A stretch of 7,642 nt of DNA from a bacterium (GTDB taxonomy: Bacteria; Verrucomicrobiota; Verrucomicrobiia; Limisphaerales; UBA11358): positions 1-7,642 of the forward strand of contig JAJXXI010000083.1 of NCBI GenBank assembly GCA_021781185.1, written 5' to 3'. The notes beneath the pieces were generated by a model. The model ran no database searches and had not been told where the DNA came from. It worked only from the letters and a program-made list of their open reading frames with translations. Shown here in pieces: positions 1 through 6,500 of the stretch (position 1 is the first letter of the stretch; the number at the start of each line of letters is the position of its first letter). Both the position numbers and the translations under genes were made by a program.

Positions 1-35
1 CCGCCTTCAACCGGCCCAATCCCACCGCCGTCTGA
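1..35 (+). CDS. possible C-terminal end of a gene entering from the left (partial)
   Basis: In frame 3 the first bases read GCC TTC AAC CGG CCC AAT CCC ACC GCC GTC TGA, that is AFNRPNPTAV followed by a stop at 33-35. Nine of the ten sense codons end in G or C, as in the clear genes of this window, so this may be the tail of a real gene whose body lies outside. Ten codons are too few to identify a family, and a chance open frame of this length is common. Nothing shorter or longer in the other plus frames looks better. Confidence 0.3.
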   Translation, partial: AFNRPNPTAV

Positions 36-326
36 CAAGTTGACTATGGCGTTTTCAAATAAACTGTGGCAACTGGAGTGGTCTGGCGTTCTCCCCCTCA
101 CCGTTGCTCTGTGCTGGAAGCGATTCCACGAACCGCCCAGGCTCGTGATGCGATCCCTTGAACTGGAAAAACATTCAACGCCCAACACACAGGGAACGTG
201 CCCTCCAGTCTTCATTGAGGGTTGAAAGTTCAATGTTGAATATTTCCAAAGGATCAAGGGTGAGGGAGAAAACGGGGCCGTCCAAACCCAGCCACAGTTT
301 TTGTTAACCCACCCCAACGGCAATGT
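36..326. other. gene-poor spacer with repeat-like, hairpin-forming sequence
   Basis: No convincing gene is seen here; the open frame at 40-225 has no protein-like composition. An imperfect hairpin lies at 127-147 (CACGA paired with TCGTG, plus CC/GG around loop GCCCA) without a following T run. From 173 to 241 there are inverted TTCAAC/GTTGAA words: ATTCAAC at 173-179 can pair with GTTGAAT at 235-241, and GTTGAA also occurs at 221-226. A small AGGG/CCCT stem lies at 191-204. This resembles, from memory, the TTCAAC-rich intergenic repeats common in Verrucomicrobiota genomes, but copy number cannot be judged from one window. Confidence 0.35.
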
Positions 327-560
327 TCAAGCCGTGACGGTTTCAGGCAGTCCCCGGCCGCGTCCGTGGTGCAGGTTGACGAACTGCCGGGTTTCGGAAA
401 TGTAGCCGACGATGTTGAACCGGCCGATCGGTTCTTTTTTCGCCGTTTCAAAGGCGGTGATCGTCTTCGCGAAGCGTTTGCCGTCGGCGGTGTTTTTTGT
501 CCAAAGGCTGTCGGCGGTGAAAAATTCCAGGCTGTCCGCATTCTCAATCATGATGTTCAT
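327..560 (-). CDS. small hypothetical protein, 77 aa
   Basis: The frame encodes a compact soluble protein starting MNIMIENADSLEFF and containing the segments SLWTKNTADGKRF, KKEPIGRFNIVGYI and QFVNLHHGRGRG. It has no signal peptide or membrane segment. Codon use is strongly coding-like: third positions are mostly G or C, and the Lys/Glu/Asp/Phe content is balanced, unlike the overlapping plus-strand frames. The frame stays open up to an ATG at 626, but the added residues (MMVENMFRLCAGIRRKLLDCSS) look poor, so the ATG at 560 is preferred; the ATG at 551 is another option. None has a clear Shine-Dalgarno sequence. The GKxF...EPIGxFNIVG...F(V/I)NLxHGRG pattern reminds me of small uncharacterised proteins of Verrucomicrobiota, but no function is known to me. 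It stands alone, with no same-strand neighbour nearby. Confidence 0.6.
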   Translation of the reverse strand: MNIMIENADSLEFFTADSLWTKNTADGKRFAKTITAFETAKKEPIGRFNIVGYISETRQFVNLHHGRGRGLPETVTA

Positions 561-1039
561 AGACGAACAGTCTAGCAGTTTTCGCCGGATACCAGCACAC
601 AAACGGAACATATTTTCAACCATCAAACCAATGGCCGCAGGGTCTTACCGAAGGGAGTATCCGGATGACAAATGGTTTGGGTGGGTGCGCTGCCCCGCTC
701 GCGCCGTCGTTTGCAACCCTGCGTCTTCGGCAGGCAGGGGGCCGCCCGCCTTGCCCGCTTTGCCTGATTGTTTGTTTGTGAACCGCATCATCCCTGTTAA
801 ATCCGAACTCCGAAATCGGTTTACAGAAGGCGACGAAGCGAACGAAGATGAAACGGGTTTGGAATCAAGGCAAAGCAAGATCGAGAGGTTGTTGCTAATG
901 GTGGAAAGTTTGCTACCGCATCCCGGCCAAGTGGGACATTCTTATCGAGTTACCAGGGAGGCATTTTCATGGAGTTCCGACACGTCAATCTTCAACCTTG
1001 AGGGCGCGGCGCGGCGCGGCTAAGCTCCTTTGCTTGAGT
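561..1039. other. long spacer without a convincing gene
   Basis: Several open frames cross this stretch on both strands (for example minus 645-878), but their products are low-complexity Ser/Arg/Pro-rich with no family features, so I do not call them. The stretch contains a short hairpin (CCCTGC at 717-722 with GCAGGG at 734-739) and GC-rich pyrimidine tracts at 742-766. A purine-rich segment around 825-900 (AGAAGGCGACGAAGCGAACGAAG and onward) looks like dispersed intergenic repeat DNA rather than coding sequence. A promoter for the following tRNA should lie near its right end, but I cannot point to convincing -35/-10 boxes. Confidence 0.4.
1003..1020. repeat. short tandem repeat (GGCGC)3.6
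   Basis: Three perfect GGCGC units (1003-1007, 1008-1012, 1013-1017) are followed by a partial GGC. The run sits 20 bp before the tRNA gene, in what should be its promoter/leader region. Such short GC-rich runs are prone to slippage; no function is evident. Confidence 0.7.
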
Positions 1040-1115
1040 GCCCCCATAGCTCAAATGGATAGAGCAGGCGTTTCCTAAACGTCAAATCCCTGTTCAATTC
1101 AGGGTGGGGGCACCA
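1040..1115 (+). tRNA. tRNA-Arg (anticodon CCU)
   Basis: A complete cloverleaf can be folded by eye. The acceptor stem is GCCCCCA (1040-1046) with TGGGGGC (1105-1111), a perfect 7 bp. The D stem is GCTC (1049-1052) with GAGC (1062-1065). The anticodon stem is GGCGT (1067-1071) with ACGTC (1079-1083), with one G-T pair. The anticodon loop is TTCCTAA (1072-1078), giving anticodon CCT at 1074-1076. The T stem is CCCTG (1088-1092) with CAGGG (1100-1104) around loop TTCAATT. The variable loop is short (AAAT). The discriminator base is A1112 and CCA is genomically encoded at 1113-1115. It decodes AGG arginine codons. tRNA-Arg genes are frequent phage/island integration sites, but no repeated 3' end is found in this window. 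Confidence 0.95.
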
Positions 1116-1229
1116 TTCGTTTCTCAGTTGAGGTCGCCGCAAATGCACGAGTTCGAAGATGAATGCACGTGGTTTTTTGGCCCGCGAGATTCTCGGCGGT
1201 GCCGTCTTTCACCCTGTTCGAATTGGCCG

Positions 1230-1309
1230 GCAAACTCTGTCGCCCAATCTGAAATGACCGCCACGGGCTTTGCCTTGATTCCAAAAACGGGTGGAGCAAA
1301 CTCTGCCGC
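1230..1309. repeat. pair of near-identical 14-bp direct repeats in the tRNA-lacI spacer
   Basis: GCAAACTCTGTCGC at 1230-1243 recurs as GCAAACTCTGCCGC at 1296-1309 (13 of 14 identical, 66 bp apart). They lie in the 1116-1403 spacer, where the open frames on both strands overlap each other and none has recognisable protein features. On the minus strand the shared word reads GCG(G/A)CAGAGTTTGC. I recall similar words in dispersed intergenic elements of Verrucomicrobiota, but that needs a genome-wide count. No terminator is clear downstream of the convergent regulator gene. Confidence 0.45.
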
Positions 1310-1403
1310 TGGACCCTCAGATGACACACCCGGCAGCAAAAGCGGCGGTTAACGTGGCGGGTTACGGTTTATTACAGCATCGTCTGGCAATGTGGTTTTT
1401 GTT

Positions 1404-2468
1404 TTATCGGCCCTCCTTCGGCGGCAATGTGCTGCCATCCACCCATTGGCCTTCAACCAGCACCTCGCGGCAGATTTTTGGGATGCCGATTTCGTTGTGG
1501 TTGATCAGTGAAATGAGCAATTGGATCGCGGCGCGGCCGATCTCTTCGGAGTTTTGGTCAATACCGGCATCAGCGTTTCCATCCAAGATGCTCAACGTCG
1601 CGAGTCCAATGCTTTTAGGGGCCTCGTAACCGATGCTGGAGAGCAAATCACGCACCTCGCTGACGTCCGTCAGGATGGCGTCGGGACGGTTTGCATTTAG
1701 CCAGGTTTTTAGTTTTTTCCGGTCTGCTTCAATTTCTTCTTGCTTAAGAATCAAGGCGGGCAGGCGGGTTTTCGGACTCCATTTCATTTGGCTGAAGAGA
1801 AAGCCCGCACCAAAGCGGGTGTGCATTCTTGTGGAGGTCACCAGCCCGATGCGACGGTAGCCGTTTTTCCAGATGTTTTCAAAAGCAATCACGCCGTCTG
1901 TCAACTGGTCGCTGCTGACGAGGTGGGCGTGGGGGAATTCGAAGGAATGGCCAAAGCGCACAATGCAAAAATCATCCCAGTTGAATGCGTGATAGTTCGG
2001 GCTTAACTCGCCGCGGGGCGGCAGCAAGATGCCGCGGATGTTGCGGGCGCGCAGGATTTTTTCGAGCCGGGTCAGGCTCATGTCCTGTTCCAGGGTAAAT
2101 TCCTCCAGTCGAAACCCGCAGCGTTCGGCTTCTTCAAACGCGCCCTTCCAGTAGAGATTGAACTCCTTAAACCGCCAAAGGTCTTTGGGGTTTTCCCAGT
2201 GGTTGATCCACGCCAGTTCGGCGGCAATGGGGGTTTTGGTCTGGCCCCGGCGATAATGTGCCAGCGCATTCAGCATGGGGTCCGGTTTGTAACCCATTGT
2301 TTGCGCGGTGCATTGAACCCGGTCGCGGGTGGCTTTTGAAATTTCAGGGTCGTTTCGCAACGCCCGGGAAATCGTGGTGTGCGAGACGTCCAATTGTCTG
2401 GCGATGTCTCGGAGGGTGACTCTTGGCCGGGGCGTATTGGGTGTCATGGGCAGGGCTTGAAGTTTCAT
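1404..2468 (-). CDS. LacI/GalR-family transcriptional regulator
   Basis: This is a DNA-binding repressor/activator with an effector-binding periplasmic-binding-protein fold, presumably a cytoplasmic dimer. Numbered from the ATG at 2468 (354 aa), residues 18-43 form the LacI helix-turn-helix (VTLRDIARQLDVSHTTISRAL). The typical SKATRDRV...MGYKPDPML hinge region follows at about 44-66. The ligand domain runs from about 83 to 350 and ends with the family-typical AGIDQNSEEIGRAAIQLL and REVLVEGQWVDGSTL. The region after the hinge (LNALAHYRRGQ, AELAWINHWENP, FNLYWKGAFEEAERCGF) matches the style of the large Verrucomicrobiota LacI subgroup as I remember it. The effector is unknown; sugars are usual for the family. 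The start is uncertain: the ATG at 2447 (347 aa) puts the HTH at the usual distance from the N-terminus, and a TTG at 2498 would also fit; none has a good ribosome binding site. It is divergent from the exported-protein genes, with an inverted repeat 63 bp upstream, so control of itself and those genes is plausible but inferred. Confidence 0.93.
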   Translation of the reverse strand: MKLQALPMTPNTPRPRVTLRDIARQLDVSHTTISRALRNDPEISKATRDRVQCTAQTMGYKPDPMLNALAHYRRGQTKTPIAAELAWINHWENPKDLWRFKEFNLYWKGAFEEAERCGFRLEEFTLEQDMSLTRLEKILRARNIRGILLPPRGELSPNYHAFNWDDFCIVRFGHSFEFPHAHLVSSDQLTDGVIAFENIWKNGYRRIGLVTSTRMHTRFGAGFLFSQMKWSPKTRLPALILKQEEIEADRKKLKTWLNANRPDAILTDVSEVRDLLSSIGYEAPKSIGLATLSILDGNADAGIDQNSEEIGRAAIQLLISLINHNEIGIPKICREVLVEGQWVDGSTLPPKEGR

Positions 2469-2530
2469 AAAAAATAATCCAAGGCATCGGAATTGCAAGT
2501 GTTCAATTCGATAAAATGCTTTTAAATGAA

Positions 2531-2552
2531 TATCCGCACCAATGTGCGGATA
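2531..2552. promoter_or_regulatory. perfect inverted repeat, candidate operator
   Basis: TATCCGCAC (2531-2539) and GTGCGGATA (2544-2552) are perfect 9-bp inverted arms around CAAT. The site lies in the divergent spacer between the LacI-type gene and the exported-protein gene, 63 bp from the regulator's ATG. No T run follows on either strand, so a terminator is unlikely and a dimeric-regulator binding site is the better reading. Classical LacI-family operators have a central CG without a 4-bp spacer, so binding by this particular regulator is not assured. Confidence 0.55.
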
Positions 2553-2575
2553 CTTTACGTTGTTGTCGGACGGGG

Positions 2576-2605
2576 TTGGCGTATGGTTGGAACATAAGCC
2601 ATAAG
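2576..2605 (+). promoter_or_regulatory. weak sigma70-like promoter candidate
   Basis: TTGGCG (2576-2581) and CATAAG (2600-2605) each match 4 of 6 bases of the -35 and -10 consensus with an 18-bp spacer. It is placed correctly to transcribe the upstream ORF and the PEP-CTERM gene, 24 bp downstream of the inverted repeat. The match is poor and Verrucomicrobiota promoters are not well defined, so this is only a suggestion. Confidence 0.2.
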
Positions 2606-2655
2606 TTTTGCCCGTGAATCCGTTTGGTTCATCAGAAGAGAACTGAGGCTTTAAA

Positions 2656-2700
2656 ATGACGGATCAAACAACAACCAACAACAACCCTGTTAAACCATGA
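2656..2700 (+). CDS. upstream ORF / leader peptide, 14 aa, overlapping the next start
   Basis: ATG at 2656 opens a 14-codon frame, MTDQTTTNNNPVKP, ending TGA at 2698-2700. It is preceded by GAGG at 2645-2648, 7 nt before the ATG, the clearest ribosome binding site in the window. Its stop overlaps the start of the PEP-CTERM gene in an ATGA junction (2697-2700), the classic arrangement for translational coupling. The downstream gene has no Shine-Dalgarno of its own and has an in-frame TAA at 2691-2693, so it cannot begin further upstream. The peptide is Thr/Asn-rich from repeated ACAAC units and has no known family. It may serve only to load ribosomes, or may sense translation; a chance frame remains possible. 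Confidence 0.4.
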   Translation: MTDQTTTNNNPVKP

Positions 2701-3518
2701 ATAACCACAGTTCCCATGTCCCGGTGCATTCCTTCGCTCCCATCTGCAAACTGATGGCCATCGCCTTTCTGGCGACTGGCATGCTTGCCTCGGCTCAGGC
2801 GCAAATCATCAGCGTGAATTTGACGCCGGGCGGAACCGCGTTTGGCACAACCCCAACCACTCTTGCGTCGTCCGATCTGGCAGGTGCCCCCGGGGTGCGG
2901 ACAAATGATTGGAATAACATCACAAGTGCAAGCTTTAGCGGTGCTTCCTTGGTGGATAGTTCCGGTTCCACAGTTTCCGGTTTGACTTTGACCGTCAGTG
3001 GTCCGAATCCCAATACGCGTAACAATGTGGGGTCGGCTTCGCAAAATGATTACACCGTCTTTAATACGGTGATTGATATTTCCAGTTCAGCCAGCATCTC
3101 ATTGAGTGGCATTCCGTATAATGCCTATGATTTGTTCTTTTATATCTTTCCGGAGACCACCTCGACAACCGCCCGCGGCGGGCATATTACCATTGGCAGC
3201 ACGACTTACTATGTGAACGGTGGCAATGGTGCCAATGCAGTCAGCATGCCCGGCACTGATGGCAGTGGCTATGTGCTTTCGACGGCAACTACATTGTTGG
3301 CATCCCAGTCCACGCCTGGAAATTACGTTAAATTCACCGGCCTGACCGGTTCTTCGCAGACGGTTTCGTTGGTTTCCGACAATTTTGGCGACAACACTCC
3401 GCGTCTGAAAGTTGGCGGCTTCCAGCTTGTTGCCGTTCCCGAGCCCTCCACGCTGGCGATGCTGGGCATGGGGGGTCTTGGCCTGGCGGGAATGTTTCGC
3501 GCGCGGTTGCGTAAATGA
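2697..3518 (+). CDS. PEP-CTERM sorting-domain exported protein, 273 aa
   Basis: This is an exported, surface- or matrix-destined protein. Residues 1-36 form a signal peptide with a long polar start, hydrophobic core MAIAFLATGMLA and cleavage site near AQA-Q. Residues 37-245 are a beta-rich Ser/Thr/Gly domain with landmarks DLAGAPG (60-66), DWNNI (71-75), IPYNAYDLFFYIF (139-151), PGNYVKFTGLT (207-217) and RLKVGGFQLV (236-245). The C-terminus is a textbook PEP-CTERM signal: VPEPST (247-252), a hydrophobic helix LAMLGMGGLGLAGMF, then RARLRK. By family knowledge this signal is cut by an exosortase, which is not encoded here. The domain recurs twice in the next gene. The ATG is fixed by an upstream in-frame stop; Met20 (2754) would give a conventional shorter signal peptide. 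The gene begins in an ATGA overlap with a small upstream ORF, and a hairpin covers its stop codon. No catalytic motif is seen. Confidence 0.93.
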   Translation: MNNHSSHVPVHSFAPICKLMAIAFLATGMLASAQAQIISVNLTPGGTAFGTTPTTLASSDLAGAPGVRTNDWNNITSASFSGASLVDSSGSTVSGLTLTVSGPNPNTRNNVGSASQNDYTVFNTVIDISSSASISLSGIPYNAYDLFFYIFPETTSTTARGGHITIGSTTYYVNGGNGANAVSMPGTDGSGYVLSTATTLLASQSTPGNYVKFTGLTGSSQTVSLVSDNFGDNTPRLKVGGFQLVAVPEPSTLAMLGMGGLGLAGMFRARLRK

Positions 3519-3543
3519 CCGGTTGAGTTACTCAGCCATGGTC
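3517..3543 (+). terminator. stem-loop at the stop of the PEP-CTERM gene (weak terminator or mRNA-processing hairpin)
   Basis: GACC (3517-3520) pairs with GGTC (3540-3543), and GGTTGA (3521-3526) pairs with TCAGCC (3532-3537, one G-T pair), around loop GTTAC with an AT bulge at 3538-3539. The stem starts within the TGA stop codon. No T run follows (GAAAATAAC), so efficient intrinsic termination is unlikely. It could trim or stabilise the upstream message, or partly insulate the 1195-aa gene 66 bp downstream. Its loop region contains the odd palindrome TGAGTTACTCA (3524-3534). Confidence 0.35.
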
Positions 3544-3584
3544 GAAAATAACAGCCGGTTAAAAACAAACTAAATATTCGCCTC

Positions 3585-6500
3585 ATGAAAATCTCAAGAA
3601 TTAGCAAATTAGTGCTGGGCGCGTCATTGCTGTGTGCCGGGCTGATTTCCAGCGCTTCGGCAGCGGACATAGTTGGTTTCAGCATTTCGTCACCTAAATA
3701 TCAAAACCTGATGAGCGCCGGCGATTTTGCGGGCGCTCCCGGTGCATGGACAAACAACTGGAACAACCTGCTGGCCAGTTCGGATGGATCGGGGGCGGAT
3801 ATTACGTTGGCGGACGGTTCGGTCAGCAACAGTGCGGGCAACATCATTAACGGCATGAGCGTCGTGTTTCATCCAACTGGCAGCGGTGGTGGCATCTATA
3901 ACCGAGGCTCGGGCACGTTCACCAATGATCAGAAAATGTATATTGACGTGGATGACGCCTATGGTTGTTCGGGGTTTTCACAGTATGGCTATATTGACAT
4001 CACGAACATTCCCTACGCGAACTACAACATCTATTGCTATTTCCGTCCGGACAACGGCAACGGATCGGGCAATACCCGTGGTGGTTTTTGGGTGATTACC
4101 AATACCCCGTCGGGTTCGCAGCGTTATTACATTCAGAATCAGAGCAACGACGTGGCGCAGACCCAGGAGCCGGTGCCGTCCAATACTGGTGGCAATTATG
4201 TGCAGACCTTTACCACCTCAATTTCTTCCGGCGGAGCCGCGTGGTCGAGTATTCAGGGTGGCAATTACGCCGTGTTTTCCAATTTGACGAACTCCTGGAC
4301 GCGTATTTGGTTCGCCGGTCTGGGCAATGGCAGCGGTGCCGTGGATGATCTTGGCAATTATGTCAATGGCGGTTCAGCCGCAGTGCGTTTCAAAGTCGCC
4401 GGTTTTCAAATCGTGCAAGTTCCTTCAGGTTTGGCGACAAACCTGTATTTGCAGAATCCCAACTTGACGTTGCACGCGGGCAATCCCTCGGGAACGCAAC
4501 TGACCGTGCTGGCGGACTTGGACACCGGAGCGACCGGCGTGGACAAGACGACCGCGTCGGGCATCGCTTATTCTGTAACTGATCCCAATGTGGCGACGGT
4601 TAGTGCAACGGGCTTGTTGACGCCGGGCACGAACGGCACGGCGAACCTGATCGTGAGTTATCAGGGGATTTCACTGACCAATCCGATCACAGTCATCGGT
4701 CCGACGGCCTTGTCCATCAGCGTGGCCAAGACCAACCTGCTCTACGGCGGCGGCCAGGGTGACACGACGACGGTGACATTGTATGCCAATTTCAGCGATG
4801 CGAACAATGTGGTGGTGAACGGCTATAAATTTGTTTCCTTTGGCGGCTCTGCGGGGGTCGTTAGCGCCAATACCAATGGCGTGCTGACGGCGGTCGGCGT
4901 CGGCACATTCAGCGTTACCGGCAATTATGCAGGCGCTTCGGTGACCACAAATAACATCGGTCTTGTCACTGCCTACAGCGCGCCGGGCAGTGTGGCGGCG
5001 TTGAGCGTGGACATCACCGATTCCAGTGCGCACGGCATGACGTTTCACGATCTTTCCGGTGCCCCGGGAGCGCGTGTCAGCTATTGGAACAATCTGGTTG
5101 TTCCCTCTTCCGGCAACGTGACCAACGAAATTATCAACCCGGTGGACTACCACGGCAATGCTTTGGCCGGAACCTTGGTTCAATGGATACCCAACAATCC
5201 GGTAGATTCACACTATGCCTATACTCAAGGAACACTCACGACCAATGAAAGCGTCATGTTTGGTGCCATCTTTGATCAAGGCATGAATAACGGGACCAGC
5301 TACAACAGTCAGATTGTGGTCAGCAATGTTCCGTTTGCCTCCTACGACGTCTACTTTTATTTTGAGAATGACAACTCGGCCAATGGCACCAACCGGCCAG
5401 GGCAGGTGACCATCAATGGAGTTACCCAATATCGCATCAACAGCATGTCCTATCCCGCCATGCCGGATAATAATGGCAACGGCTATGTGCAGGCTCAAAC
5501 CACCGGGTTGCCAGCCTCTGTTGCCGGCATTTCTTACGGCAATTACATCAAGTTCAGCGGACTGACAGATCCTGATCTGAATGTGACGTGGGGTGCGGTC
5601 GGCCAGGATTACATCGGCGATGCCGCCGTGGTCACACGCGTTCGTCTTGCCGGATTCCAGTTGGTCAAATCGCTTGATGGCCTGGCGGCGACAAACATCT
5701 ATCTTCAATCTGCGGTTCCCGGCCTGCTGCCCGGCAGTCCGGCGACCCACAGTCTTCTCGTGCTGGCGGATTTTAGCGACGGCACAATAGGGGGGAATAT
5801 TACAGCTTTATCGGGAGTGAATTACTCCTCATCCGATGCCAACGTGTTTCAGGTGGATGCCAACGGGGTCATCACATCCGGCCAGACACCAGGAACCGCC
5901 GATTTGACAGTCAAATATCAAACCAACACTTTGGTTGTGAGTGTGACCAACTTGGCACCTACATCGGTGACGGTGGGTGCCCTGCCAAACACGGTCTATC
6001 TTGACGGTGTGCTTGGAGTTCAACCTGCCAAAGCGACATTGCTGGCCACATTCCCGGGGCATGCCAATGCGGATATCAGCGGTTTCAACAGCGTGAGCTA
6101 TGTTGATCAAGGTGCGGCGGCAGCGACCCTGAACTCTGACGGATCCATCACGGCCAATTCCCAAGGAACGGCGGGTTTGGGTGCCTCGTATCTGGGAACC
6201 ACTTATGTAACCCCCAATGCGTTCACCGTATCCAGTATCAACAATTCGCCGGTGTTAAAGCACCTTTATACCTTCACCAACACCACCCAGGTGATTGACT
6301 CCGTGGGTGGGGCCAACGGAACGGTTTATCCGCCTCTTGGCGCCAACCAGCCCATCACACTGGACGGTTCACGCGCCATTTTCCCGGGCGACGGCACTTA
6401 TGCCAACTGTCCTTACATTGCGCTGCCGTCCGGTTTGATCAATCAGATGGGGGACGTGAGCATTGAAATGTGGTGCGGTCGCAGTCAATTGAATGCCTGG

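Noticed and set aside
412..1023. 203-aa plus-strand open frame
   Set aside because: It overlaps the better-supported minus-strand small gene, its product is low-complexity Arg/Pro/Ser-rich without domain features, and it crosses hairpin/repeat-like DNA and ends in the GGCGC run.
1099..1352. Overlapping short frames on both strands after the tRNA, considered as an integrase remnant
   Set aside because: No tyrosine-recombinase motif and no coding-type composition; the tRNA 3' end is not repeated elsewhere in the window.
1116..1403. CRISPR array or attachment-site duplication near the tRNA
   Set aside because: Only two copies of one 14-mer exist, with no regular spacing or spacers, and no copy of the tRNA 3' sequence.
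2531..2552. Inverted repeat as a transcription terminator
   Set aside because: Neither strand has a T run after the arms, and the site lies between divergent starts where no transcript is expected to end.
4671..5183. 170-aa minus-strand frame rich in His/Arg/Asp inside the 1195-aa gene
   Set aside because: It is antisense to a clearly coding frame with signal peptide and recognised domains; the composition is typical of an antisense shadow.
5208..5750. 180-aa minus-strand frame inside the 1195-aa gene
   Set aside because: It is an antisense shadow; the plus strand carries the conserved domain motifs there.
4431..6236. A frameshift or gene fusion suspected from the repeated domain order in the 1195-aa gene
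   Set aside because: The frame is continuous from signal peptide to stop, domain junctions are preserved in both halves and no in-frame disruption is seen; duplication explains it.
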